Below are positions 43,524 through 56,221 of a stretch of 64,000 nucleotides of DNA, piece after piece. Where the stretch lies: positions 8,008,001-8,072,000 of the forward strand of contig OX365955.1 of the NCBI GenBank assembly GCA_947247005.1, given 5' to 3'. Under the pieces are notes generated by a model that was given only the letters and a program-made list of their open reading frames with translations, ran no database searches and was not told the origin of the DNA. Source of the DNA: Spisula solida (taxonomy: Eukaryota; Mollusca; Bivalvia; Venerida; Mactridae). The stretch's first letter is position 1; every line of letters starts with the position of its first letter. A program made the position numbers and the translations under genes.

Positions 43524-44920
43524 GTAAGTTGAGATATGCAATCCAAAGTGGCCAATACCTCTACTAGCTAACAATTGCACATCGATACAACTGCATGGCG
43601 GAGGGCAAGACCTAACATCATAAACGTAAGACCACAAGAGGAATAGTATTAACATGCAATGGTTGATGGGAGATGGAAGCTGAGGTACTTAGAATAGGGT
43701 TAACATTGATTTCATGAAACTAGAGCTATCATTGATCCGGTCTATATCGACATATCGGTATCCATCCGAAGACAAATATTGATGATACAGCAATATATTG
43801 ATTTGCACATATCGGAAGAGCCAGTAACAGTCTCATTATTTACCTGATTTACTTATTCAGCTGTTTATGTGTGTGCATAACAGGAAGTTATATGTTGATA
43901 TCTCGAGTATTTGTTTGAATAAAATTGGCAGCTTCGGAGTGGGTTTAATGTGACCCATTTTGACAGTTTGTCAACTTGATTCCACAAGCAAACTACATGT
44001 AGTATTTTTCGGCATAAAAACAAAGACTTTGAGAAGGAAAAGTGGTTTTAAGACTTTGCGGACCCATGATAAATTACCTTTGTATCAATACTTTATAATT
44101 GTATCGATAATAGATCAACCAAAAATATTGTTGATACACTGATATCATTTCTATCGATGATAAAACATGTGCCTAAATCAAGCAACATTATGTCCCTTTG
44201 GTGCAACAATGTTGTATCTCATTATATTGTGCATAGGAAAATACAACCTTGTTACACCAAAAGGACGATAATTTAGGTATTGCGGAAAACTTTTGACCAG
44301 AGACACTAAATAATCCTTGTGTGTTTTCTTTATTTTACCATAAGAATTTTTGACTGGTTAAAATAACAAATCTGATTGGACGACGTATAAGAAATAATAT
44401 TTGTTATTGCCATGTAAAAAGACTTCAAAATTAAACCAAGAAACAAGCAAGACAAGGTCACTGCTAAATTCATCTTAAAGCTGTCTGTAAACAAAGACCA
44501 CTAAAATTTCTCCAAATGAAATCTATACCTTTATCACTCACAATACAGACTGGATCCTACATGTGAGATAACATTGATGTTATAGGTTTACAAAAGATTG
44601 AAATTAAAGTCCTGGTGCGCTCACATTCCCATATTCGTTTCAAGTCATCTCACAAACCAAGCAATATTTTCTAATTAAACACCCATGCATGTCTGAATTC
44701 CTCTGAGGTCGGATATGTGGGTAAATGCTTTAATGGTAGTGTGTGGGCTGAGCTGCAATTTTGCTGAAATTCACCCTCTAGCTTTTTTGTGAGTTTTATA
44801 TAATTAACATCAATATGACTTATTTATGTAAATTTAACCATTTCTACTACGCAATGTTTCCCTTAATTTATCTTAAGTAAGTTTAGTATATTGGGAAGTA
44901 AAAGCAAACCTTTTTTAAGT
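43524..44920. other. Intron 1 segment, largely unassigned
   Basis: Apart from the foldback at 44165-44281, no feature was recognised. Confidence 0.4.
44165..44281. repeat. Small foldback element
   Basis: CCTAAAT...GTCCCTTTGGTG.AACAATGTTGTAT is mirrored by ATACAACCTTGTTACACCAA then AAGGACGATAATTTAGG around a ~23-base loop. Confidence 0.65.
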
Positions 44921-47367
44921 ATCTGATACCCTGGTGAGCTATGGCATGCAGTTGTAACAGCTCTAAGACTACATGCTACCCTATGGCTACAGCATGCAGT
45001 TGTAACAGCTCTCAGACTATACCCTGGTGAGCTATGGCATGCAGTTGTAACAGCTCTCAGACTACATGCTACCCTATGGCTACAGCATGCAGTTGTAACA
45101 GCTCTCAGACTATACCCTGGTGAGCTATGGCATGCAGTTGTAACAGCTCTCAGACTATTTGATACCCTGGTAGGCTATGGCATGCAGTTGTAACAGCTCT
45201 CAGACTATCTGATACCCTGGTAGGCTATGGCATGCAGTTGTAACAGCTCTCAGACTATCTGATACCCTAGTGAGCTATGACATGCAGTTGTAACAGCTCT
45301 CAGACTATCTGATACCCTGGTAGGCTACAGCATGCAGTTGTAACAGCTCTCAGACTATATGATACCCTGGTAGGATACAGCATGCAGTTGTAACAGCTCT
45401 CCGACTATCTGATACCCTGGTGAGCTATGCCATGCAGTTGTAACAGCTCTCAGACTATACCCTGGTGAGCTATAGCATGCAGTTGTAACAGCTCTCAGAC
45501 TATCTGATACCCTGGTGAGCTATGGCATGCAGTTGTAACAGCTCTCAGACTATCTGATACCCTGGTGAGCTATGGCATGCAGTTGTAACAGCTCTCAGAC
45601 TATCTGATACCCTGGTGAGCTATGGCATGCAGTTGTAACATCTCTCAGACTATACCCTGGTGAGCTATGGCATGCAGTTGTAACAGCTCTCAGACTATCT
45701 GATACCCTGGTAGGCTATGGCATGCAGTTGTAACAACTCTCAGACTGTCTAATACCCTGGTAGGCTATGGCATGCAGTTGTAACAGCTCTCAGACTATAC
45801 CCTGGTGAGCTATGGCATGCAGTTGTAACAGCTCTCAGACTATCTGATACCCTGGTAGGCTATGGCATGCAGTTGTAACATCTCTCAGACTATCTGATAC
45901 CCTGGTAGGCTAATGCATGCAGTTGTAACAGCTCTCAGACTATCTGATACCCTGGTAGGCTATGGCATGCAGTTGTAACAGCTCTCAGACTATCTGATAC
46001 CCTGGTATGCTATGGCATGCAGTTGTAACAGCTCTCAGACTATCTAATACCCTGGTAGGCTATGGCATGCAGTTGTAACAGCTCTCAGACTATCTGATAC
46101 CCTGGTGAGCTACAGCATGCAGTTGTAACAGCTCTCAGGCTATACCCTGGTGAGCTATGGCATGCAGCTGTAACAACTCTCAAGAGTATCTGATACCTTG
46201 GTAGATTATGGCATGCAGTTGTAACAGCTTTCAGACTATACCCTGGTTAGCTATAGCATGCAGTTGTAACAGGCTCTCAGACTATCTGATACCCTGGTAG
46301 GCTACAACATGCAGTTGTAACAGCTCTCATACTATATGATACCCTGGTAGGCTACAGCATGCAGTTGTAACAGCTCTCAGACTATCTGATACCCTAGTGA
46401 GCTATGGCATGCAGTTGTAACAGCTCTCAGACTATATGATACCCTGGTAGGCTATGGCATGCAGTTGTAACAGCTCTCAGACTATCTGATACCCTAGTGA
46501 GCTATGGCATGCAGTTGTAACAGCTCTCAGACTATCTGATACCCTGGTAGGCTATGGCATGCAGTTGTAACAGCTCTCAGACTATCTGATACCCTGGTAG
46601 GCTATGGCATGCAGTTGTAACAGCTCACAGAGTATCTGATACCCTGGTGAGCTATGACATGCAGTTGTAACAGCTCTCAGACTATTTGATACCTTGGTGA
46701 GGTATGACATGCAGTTGTAACAGCTCTCAGGCTATCCGATACCCTGGTGAGGTATGACATGCAGTTGTAACAGCTCTCAGACTATACCCTGGTGAGCTAT
46801 AGCATGCAGTTGTAACAGCTCTCAGACTATATGATACCCTGGTAGGCTATGGCATGCAGTTGTAACAGCTCTCAGAGTATCTGATACCCTAGTGAGCTAT
46901 GGCATGCAGTTGTAACAGCTCTCAGACTATCTGATACCCTGGTAGGCTATGGCATGCAGTTGTAACAGCTCTCAGACTATCTGATACCCTGGTAGGCTAT
47001 GGCATGCAGTTGTAACAGCTCACAGAGTATCTGATACCCTGGTGAGCTATGACATGCAGTTGTAACAGCTCTCAGACTATTTGATACCTTGGTGAGGTAT
47101 GACATGCAGTTGTAACAGCTCTCAGGCTATCCGATACCCTGGTGAGGTATGACATGCAGTTGTAACAGCTCTCATACTATACCCTGGTGAGCTATAGCAT
47201 GCAGTTGTAACAGCTCTCAGACTATATGATACCCTGGAAGGCTATGGCATGCAGTTGTAACAGCTCTCAGACTATCTGATACCCTGGTGAGCTATGGCAT
47301 GCAGTTGTAACAGCTCTCAGACTATACCCTGGTGAGCTATGACATGCAGTTGTAACAGCTCTCAGAG
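44921..47367. repeat. Minisatellite, mixed 50/42 bp x ~51
   Basis: The unit reads CATGCAGTTGTAACAGCTCT, CAGACTATCTGATACCCTGG, TAGGCTATGG. A shorter form lacks TCTGATA-type bases (CAGACTATACCCTGG, 42 bp). Long and short forms alternate irregularly. A roughly eight-unit block is repeated at an offset of 395 bp (46686 and 47081). Confidence 0.95.
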
Positions 47368-49020
47368 TATCATGACCTTGACTGATGGCTGCTCTCAGGC
47401 TATCACAACCTTGACGGATGGCTGTCTAAGCAAATCATGAAGATAGAGTCCACAACATAAGCTATGATCATGTCCTCCACATGTGGAGAAGTTTTCAGTT
47501 GCTTACAGAGGGGCAAATTAGCATTTGTTATGATAAATTTCAGGAAAAACGGTTAGGTTAACTGTCTACTTAAACATGGTTGAAATATTATTGAAAAATG
47601 GCGCTAAACATGACAAAAAATAACCACTTATCATCTTATTAAAGTTGCTAATGCTGAATTCATGCCTTCATGCAAAAACTGTAATTATCTATACAAAAAC
47701 TGTACCTATTGATCATTGATAGTCCTTCAATGTGATAATGAATATTTATCATGGACAAAATGAATGGGAAATCGTTACTTCAGGCCAAAACACAGCAATA
47801 ATAAATTACCATAAATGACTAACTACACATTTCTGTTTTCAGACATTGTATATTTTTTGTTTAAATTTTATAAGAAAATTTGAATGGTAGTTAGAGGAAC
47901 AACAAAGCATTATCATGAGCAAGATATTGACTGGTTTCAAACAATAGAGTTGTAAAGAAAGAGGGCTCTAATTAATACAAGACTTTCCAGAGAGGGAATT
48001 CCAGTCGCAAATTGGCTAAGAAAAGGACAACATTAAGTTTATTTTTATGTTTGAAAGATCCGTATGACTTTAACTGAAGAATAAAAATATTGAAGCATTA
48101 AAAATCTTTGTTCAAAGAATTTAGTTTGGGGGCTTCACAGTTTCAGAAGTTTTTGTCCAAATTAGGGGATGAGGCTTTAACATACATGCCATGTTTCGTA
48201 GAACCCTTTGCGTGAGATTGGTGATGGAAATGCAGCAGATTTCAATCAAATGCAGGAGATTTTCCTTGCTCCTACTTCTGACTAGCAATAATGAAGTTTA
48301 TATGCAGTTTTGACTAACCATGCATGCATGTCAAAATACACATACCCAGAAATGAACCGACTCCAATTATGGCTCAGAAATGAACCGACTCCAATTATGG
48401 CTAACTTATTACCATCTGAAACCACCTAAATTGAATTGGCATGCATTCAAAAAAGCACAAGTTTGAGGTGACTGTCCCTTTAAGAGATACAGAATATATT
48501 TATCCAGAATTTCAGATCATTAAAGATATTTCTAGTCAGCTTAATCTCTCCAAAATAACTATAGCTACACAATGTTCCTATAGAGAAAATCAATGATAGT
48601 AGTCATTGTGAGATAGTTACAGATGTTCACATAGCAGTAATTGATAAATCTATTACGTGAACAAGGGGATGAGGGAACTATATAATTTAAGGTTTTACAA
48701 AATGAACGGGTCAATGCTCTGCAAAAACATTGATAGGTGTTAACCTTCAGGTTTGTTAAATAAAGAAAATGGATTATTTGCCTCAGTCTATACTAATTAG
48801 TGTTGACTGGGAAAGGTTTAATTCAAACAATTTTGAATACAAACAATTAATTTAACCAACGAAGACCTTCGTATATAAGTAAATATTGGCCTCAAAGAAG
48901 TCAAATAATGGTCTCGACTATATGGAGTCTATAATTTAAAGTACAAAACATGTACAACTAGATATTTACATATACACATAGAAAATTTTATATACTCAAT
49001 TTTCTTTTGATATTGTTCAC
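47368..49020. other. Intron 1 segment, no recognised feature
   Basis: Unassigned, with a short TCCTCCACATGTGGAG phrase at 47472-47487 recalling the SINE family of 40935 and a 32-bp duplication near 48353-48400 (AGAAATGAACCGACTCCAAT twice). Confidence 0.4.
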
Positions 49021-49475
49021 AGTGGTGAACCCATGTGACCAGAAGCTAAGTTTGTCAACAAAAGCCGTAGGCCTCAAATCTGGTAACATTTTTGCTTGTA
49101 ACTTTCTTAATACTGGATGGATTTTGATAACATAGGTCTAACAATGGCAGACTCTGGACATTCTTATAGAGATGAAACAATTTTGCACTTTTTGTTATGG
49201 TGCAATATTGGTCCTCTAAGTTCCTTAGCATAGCATTTTGTGATTAATGCAAAATGCTCGGCTGCATTTTTAATTAGAAAAGCAAATAATATGTTGGTCT
49301 GTGTAAGACCGTTGATCGTTTGTTTTTGTCAGAGAAAGGTGCTAATCTAAACTTTATCAAAATCCATCAATTATTAAGAAAGTTACTAGCAAAAATATTA
49401 ACCCGAGTCCAGGCCATTTGTTGACAAATGTGGCTCTATACCTAAGCCTTTGGCCAAGTGGGTTCAACCATGTTG
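49021..49475. mobile_element. Foldback element with ~115-bp imperfect arms
   Basis: The left arm 49021-49135 contains TGAACCCATGTGACCAGAAG, TTTGTCAACAAAAGCC and TTTTTGCTTGTAACTTTCTT, then GATGGATTTTGATAA. The right arm 49347-49475 is its complement with substitutions (TTATCAAAATCCATC, AAGAAAGTTACTAGCAAAAA, TTTGTTGACAAA, GGGTTCA). The ~210-base centre has no ORF. Confidence 0.75.
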
Positions 49476-52400
49476 TTTTTATACTTTCATCAATAGAGAC
49501 AGCATGACATGACAAGGTTACAACTGTTACATATAAGCCATGACTAATTTCAAAAGTCATACAGTGTGTCATTCATAGTGGGGTTTAGTATACAGGCTTG
49601 CTTGAAGTATCCTTTATGGGGGAAACGGATGGTACGTTCTGTGTTTGTCTCTTGCGTGAGTAGTACTTGCATGGGTGGCTAGGTGCTCCACCTCTCTTCT
49701 GTATGGTTTTGACTTTACAGTTCATTACAACATTTTATAGATTGTATGATCACCAAATATTTACATATAGTGCACCAAGGATTATGGGATATTTACAAAC
49801 ATGAATCAGTTTGCTCAACTGTTGCAAAATGGGTTTTACAAATTATTAAAGTAAACAGATAAGGTCAGTATTGTACTCAAAACATCACTGATAAATCGTG
49901 TGCATCTGATTAATCCACCCATATGGAATATACCAAATTGTCCTGCCTTTCTCATTATCCTGGGCGCATTATAACAAGATAAATATATGTTTACAGTATT
50001 ATGGTAGCTTCTATTGATACTGATGCTTGATTTATGATAACATACACAGTTAATACCTTTGGGCAAGAAACATATAAAGATGTAAGGTAAATAAAATTTT
50101 ATTATACACCCGCTAGATGAAATCATAAGATATCAGTAAAACATCTACATGCATGAATGGATTAAGTTGGGTATGTTATACAAATATAGAAAATTATCAA
50201 AATGACCCATGAAATGTTAAACCTAGTGCAACCCCTGAATGGATCCAGCAATTTATCTGAGGGGTTCGGACCAGCTATTGTGTTCTCAGGAAGGGGTCTG
50301 ACCAGCGACTTAAGTTGCTCAGGAGGAGTTTAAACAGCTATTGTTCTTCAAGCGGGGTCCTGACCTTGTCACCTTACTCTCAGTCCAGACATACTCAGTC
50401 TAATTCTAAATTCAATAAACACCAAAATTCCTGAATGGGTTCTGACCCCTGAGTCCTCCATCATTGAGATCAATCATGCCTGAAAACCCCTCCAAACAGG
50501 GAAACTATTTCATCATAAAATACTTGATAAAATTATATTGTTGTTTCATCTAAAAGTACTTGTTTATTCATACAGTATGTTCCAGTCGAATAACTATCTT
50601 GTTTATTTTCCAGAGAGAAAATATTTGAACATATTATAGATTTATTTGGTAATATAAAACATCAAATCAGCTTACAAAAGATGGATAACATTGCATACCA
50701 GTACTCCAGCAATTTAATACCCTGTATTTATAATTTGAAGCCCGATACAGATTATGTATAATATTACCGTTTCATCATTTAATGGACGTGATACATGTTA
50801 CATTAAAACCTGATCTGACACCAATTTACCAACAATGCACTGTAATAAATAATTTATTAAGACAAATTAAGGTACACAATGATGAGAAAAACGTTAACAA
50901 TATGTTGCCAATATTGTATTATGATGCAATAATATATTGATACGGTATATACACACTGTCCATTATAGTGACACCTGCTGAGTGCATGCTGACAACCTGC
51001 CCTGCCTGATATAAAACTGGTCCTTGTAAATGTTTTAATGTAGGACAATCGGCCAAAAATGAAACTAGGCCAAAATCTCACAAAGCATCTCAATCTGAGC
51101 TAAATCTCATTTCAAATAATTATAGTGAGGTGTTTTTAGTTCATTTCCACGGGGGATCAGACTCAAAATTCTCACTAACTTACGAAACAGAAACATTATT
51201 ATTGGGTTTATTACAGTATAATTTCAAGAGCTTAAACTTAAAATTTATCTCAAATTAAGACTAGGAATTGAGCATAATCTCGAATTACAGCTGAGATTTC
51301 TACTTGAGATGATTAGTGAGATCGTGGCCTGGAGCCTATTTCCTAACTAAAAGTGTTGGCGTTGTCTCCTATGCATTAAAGGTGCTGCCTCACAGAATGG
51401 GCTAAAATTTTTGTATATCGTGATTTTCCGACCTAACCAAGTATTGATGTAATAGAAAGCCACTGCCCATGTTTGTTGTATGTTTGCAATCGACTGAGAC
51501 AGTTGTAAGTGTGTTGACCATTCGGTTTTTTCCCTACCTATTAATTGGCCAATGACCTCCAGCTTTGAGAACGATTGCTGATAAAAATCATCATTTAAAA
51601 TTGTGTTATAATGAGTTGTTTTTTATATGTTATTATGAATGCTATTATCAATACAAAGGTCCCTGAACCAATCAGGGTTTTTCCTGCCAATCTGTTGTTA
51701 ATATCAATAATGAAAACCCTGATTTGACACCCGATATACTGATATATTCATACACTAACATCATTAATTTGCTTGGGGATAATGGCTTATAATAATACAA
51801 TGCTATTTATACCAGTACAGTAACTGAATACCGGAAGTTTAGTACACTGATATATTCATTACAACATTTTGCATGGGAACAAACAATATTGTTGTATCGA
51901 TACTTTGTCAATGTCTTGTGTTGTTTTTATGTTTTCTGTGCACTGCTGTTTCAGTTGAGTGATGCCTTCCCAGTTCAATTTTTACTATCTTTTGACTGTT
52001 ACAAAACCCTACATTTAGTTGAAACATGTACAAACAATATTTACTTTGAAATGCTTTAGTTACTATAAGGAATGCAATACTTAAATGATCACACAAATAT
52101 TGTAATAACTTAATATGGATAATAAAAGTATTACATTCACAACTTAGTACATTCATGATCAAGTGGGCTTTGTATTGTAGAGATCAAGGAAATACATTTA
52201 AAATATGTTTTTGAACCTGAGGATACCCAACAAATATATTAATGCTAGATCCACAGAATTCTATCAGAATTTAAATCTTCAATGTCTATGTTTTAATGCC
52301 ATTTAAGCCAGATTTTAACAGATTTTTGAAATACTTCCACTGCTGAGAAAACAACATATATTTATACATGCAGTATAGCCTAAATACTGCCATTAGGCCT

Positions 52401-53418
52401 GGGCATACACATACTTTTGCCAACTAAAAATTAAGCCCTTAATAATAATAATGCAGTCCAACTTTAAATATAAAATATGAAGACGATTCTATCACTATTG
52501 AAGTGACCAAACATATGCCAAAACACACCACAGAATATCTACTGTTAAAATAAATCCAAGGAGCATCTCATGGACCCCTAGTTTCAAAATCTCTAGGAAT
52601 GCCCCTGACATATATTATAAAAAAAATCCAGATTAGACCAATTATCAGGGCAAACACTTGCCTGTAATTATTACTTGCGCTACGGTATGTATATTGTAAG
52701 TACATGTAGGCATATACATATCACTCCCATAGAGAATTCTGTTCATTCAGGAATACATTACCGAGACTACCCACCTACCATTATACCATACCATGTATAT
52801 AATTATATATATTACCATATATGTGAGAAATAACTAGTTTCAGATGTATGTCTTACTGTGGCATGTATTGATTTAACGGTACTAGTAGGGAGAAAAACGC
52901 CTCATTTGGGAAACATAACAGAGGAAAATCAATCAGTTACAGCAACGATGCCTCCCAGTAGACTCGCTATATCATCATTAAAACAGTTTATTTTTAGCAT
53001 AAAATTCACGCAATCATGAGCACAATTATCAATATTAATATTCATAGGACTGCTGGTGTGTACATCATTTTATATAGAATCTGACCTCTGAGACGTGACC
53101 TTGGGATATCCACTATATAAAGTCTATAGCTGAAAGTGCAGTCAGGACTCAAAAGTCGTTTTCAATTCATATCCCACCACCATTTTAACTACCATACACA
53201 AATACACAATCGTTGGTTTAAAATATGATTTACCCCTTCAGAAAATGCAAGAACTTTTTATATTTTATAAATGATGCATGCATTATTCTTGAATTTTCAT
53301 GAGTTTTTAAGTTTTGAAAAGATCATGAAAGGTTCATGAACTATTGCAGTATTGTTTGTACACATTAAGTACTATGAGAAGAGAATAAAGAATTAATGTC
53401 ATTATAACTGCATCTGTG
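49476..53418. other. Intron 1 segment, largely unassigned
   Basis: A SINE fragment lies at 51510-51575 on the minus strand (TTAATTGGCCAATGACCTCC). The rest is AT-rich with short unsupported ORFs. Confidence 0.4.
51510..51575 (-). repeat. tRNA-SINE fragment (3' part)
   Basis: CCTATTAATTGGCCAATGAC then CTCCAGCTTTGAGAACG is the complement of the SINE 3' body at 34340-34385. Confidence 0.5.
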
Positions 53419-53491
53419 TGCCTCCGTTGCTCAGTGGTTAGCGTGCTTGCCATCTAATCTGGTGACCCAGGTTCAAATCCGGGAGGAGGCA
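53419..53491 (+). repeat. tRNA-like sequence (pseudogene or SINE head)
   Basis: 73 nt with a perfect 7-bp acceptor-type stem (TGCCTCC / GGAGGCA), a D-arm-like TTGCTCAGTGGTTAGCG and a T-arm-like CCAGGTTCAAATCCGGG. The anticodon arm does not pair well and one base is extra before the 3' acceptor strand, so a functional tRNA is unlikely. Confidence 0.45.
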
Positions 53492-53639
53492 CTCATATAC
53501 TGGCCATGTTTCAGCAGAAAGCTGACTGGCAAATAAAGGCTATGCTTGACATGGCTTGGCATACATTACAATCAGGCACACAAGTTTGTTTATTAGAGTT
53601 TAAAGCCCTTTCTCAACATTTTTCAGTTTTACATATATA

Positions 53640-55045
53640 AGGTGGCTGATTCACCTAACCAGTTTTCCTGGACTGCATTCTAACCTGAGTACACCCTTAC
53701 CCTTCCACTAGGAACCAGCAGCTTCTGCACATGTGGAGGAAAATCGACATTGCTGTCAACTTTTCATGGAAGGGTATAACCTTGTATGACCATGAATCAA
53801 ACCTAGAGAGGGGTTACTGAACCTGCTATGACCATGAATCAAACCTAGAGAGGGGGTACTGAACCTGCTATGACCATGAATCAAACCTAGAGAGGGGGTT
53901 ACTGAACCTGCTATGACCATGAATCAAACCTAGAGAGGGGGTTACTGAACCGGCTATGACCATGAATCAAACCTAGAGAGGGGGTACTGAACCTGCTATG
54001 ACCATGAATCAAACCTAGAGAGGGGGTTACTGAACCTACTATGACCATGAATCAAACCTAGAGAGGGGGTTACTGAACCTGCTATGACCATGAATCAAAC
54101 CTAGAGAGGGGGTTATTGAACCTGCTATGACCATGAATCAAACCTAGAGAGGGGGTTACTGAACCTGCTATGACCATGAATCAAACCTAGAGAGGGGGTT
54201 ACTGAACCTGCTATGACCATGAATCAAACCTAGAGAGGGGTTACTGAACCTGCTATGACCATGAATCAAACCTAGAGGGGGTACTGAACCTGCTATGACC
54301 ATGAATCAAACCTAGAGAGGGGGTACTGAACCTGCTATGACCATGAATCAAACCTAGAGAGGGGTTACTGAACCTGCTATGACCATGAATCAAACCTAGA
54401 GAGGGGGTTACTGAACCTGCTATGACCATGAATCAAACCTAGAGAGGGGGTTACTGAACCTGCTATGACCATGAATCAAACCTAGAGAGGGGGTTACTGA
54501 TCCTGCTATGACCATGAATCAAACCTAGAGAGGGGGTACTGAACCTGCTATGACCATGAATCAAACCTAGAGAGGGGGTACTGAACCTGCTATGACCATG
54601 AATCAAACCTAGAGAGGGGGTTACTGAACCTGCTATGACCATGAATCAAACCTAGAGAGGGGTTACTGAACCTGCTATGACCATGAATCAAACCTAGAGA
54701 GGGGGTACTGAACCTGCTATGACCATGAATCAAACCTAGAGAGGGGTTACTGAACCTGCTATGACCATGAATCAAACCTAGAGAGGGGGTTACTGAACCT
54801 GCTATGACCATGAATCAAACCTAGAGAGGGGGTACTGAACCTGCTATGACCATGAATCAAACCTAGAGAGGGGTTACTGAACCTGCTATGACCATGAATC
54901 AAACTTAGAGAGGGGGTTACTGAACCTGTTATGACCATGAATCAAACCTAGAGAGGGGTTACTGAACCTGCTATGACCATGAATCAAACCTAGAGAGGGG
55001 GTTACTGATCCTATACAATGTTAACCACTGGACCACAGCGCGGCG
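53640..55045 (-). repeat. SINE copy 2 with internally expanded minisatellite
   Basis: The left part shares TTCACCTAACCAGTTTTCC, CTTACCCTTCCACTAGGAAC, CTGCACATGTGGAGGAAAA and TTTTCATGGAAGGGTA with 40935-41215. On the minus strand the right edge reads GCTGTGGTCCAGTGGTTAAC, an A-box-like tRNA head, and each array unit contains GGTTTGATTCATGG, a B-box-like string. The order head, B-box, body is that of a tRNA SINE whose B-box segment was amplified. Confidence 0.65.
53784..55012. repeat. Minisatellite, 43 bp x ~29
   Basis: The unit reads TGACCATGAATCAAACCTAG, AGAGGGGGTTACTGAACC, TGCTA. Units vary between 41 and 43 bp through the length of the G run and loss of one T. Units are nearly identical, so the array is young. 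A 73-codon minus-strand frame inside is a by-product. Confidence 0.95.
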
Positions 55046-56221
55046 TGCTACATACAGCAAGAAACAGTACTGATAATGATTCAAAGATTAAACAGACAAA
55101 GAGAAGTAATTATATCGAAACCTGTAACTTATAACGACCTACAGTACTCTAAACATCTTAATTAACAGACTATTACTATTTTATGTGCAGCATTTATTGA
55201 TTCTATGAATAGTTGAGTATATAGTTTATACACACCATCCCTGTATGATCCAGTGTGCATGTTGTAAGAAGGAAGATGGCAGCAAAATCTCATCCAGGCA
55301 GACAATTTGATTACAGTAATCAAACTGATAATTTGATACAAAGTTATCAAATTTACCGCCTGATTACAATAGCGCCCTTCATTACTAGTCTAGTCTATAT
55401 ATGTATCATCTATTACCTAGGAAGAACATATTTTATACAGGGTAATGCCAGCTATTCGATGATATTTCATTATAATCCCATATTAAAGTCATCCAAAGGT
55501 TGTTTCAAGGGTAAATTGAAACCACTATAGTCCAGTCAGGATAAAAATCCAGTGACGCAGCAGTCGAGTCCACTATAATGGTGTAAAACCAATTATAAAG
55601 GCTTATACTGTACAAACAACTACTATTTCGATGCTAAACTAACATACTAAACTTCGCTCTACCTGTTTAGACAATGGTTGTGATTTTTTGCGTACACATA
55701 AACTGCAACATCACTGTCACAATATCCTAACTGCACTATAGTGTATCACACTTATTGTTATAAAAAAAACAAAAAAAAAAACACGTTAACGTCATGGCGT
55801 CACATTCGTTGTTTTGTTGATTACATGTATATTATATTCTGATGAAGGCGCAAGCCGAAACGTAAATTATAATATAAAAATACGGAACACGTGTTGTTGT
55901 CGAGTTATTCGCAACTTATTGTTATAAACATACACGGAAGTAATCATAATACATCGCTTCACAGGAGGTTTGTACTGATTTTACATTGCTATGACGGAAC
56001 TGAAAATCGAAGGGACTGAAATTGATGGAACTGAAAATAGGTATAACCCTCGAATATGTATCCTGAGTTAAAATCTGAGTTATGTTAATTTTCAATTTTG
56101 TCATAGCAATATGAAAACAAATTACAAAACTGTACAAACCTACGACGAAACTAGGAAGAGGTGCGTGATTACTTCCGTGATATATGATCAATATATGATT
56201 GAAATGGAGTGACGATCTCAC
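55046..56221. other. Intron 1, part next to exon 1
   Basis: No supported feature. An A-rich run is at 55762-55781. Two phrases (GAACTGAAAATCGAAGGGAC and GATGGAACTGAAAATAG) form a short degenerate tandem near 55987-56040. Confidence 0.4.

Larger units (their letters stand above)
38729..56221 (-). other. MADD intron 1 of the coding region (17.5 kb)
   Basis: GT at 56221-56220, AG at 38730-38729. Contains SINEs, a LINE relic, foldback elements and two large minisatellites (44.9-47.4 and 53.6-55.0 kb). No supported coding exon was found inside it. Confidence 0.85.

Noticed and set aside
44921..47367. Link between the minisatellite (GCATGCAGTTGT) and the CACTA terminus (GCATGCAGTAGT)
   Set aside because: Only nine consecutive bases are shared and no other transposon sequence is present; chance is the simpler reading.
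53419..53491. Functional tRNA gene
   Set aside because: Good acceptor stem and T loop, but the anticodon arm does not pair and one base is extra near the 3' strand. Kept only as a tRNA-like repeat.
54590..54811. 73-codon minus-strand repetitive ORF (HGHSRF repeats)
   Set aside because: A by-product of the 43-bp array; unit length varies, and the frame breaks wherever it does.
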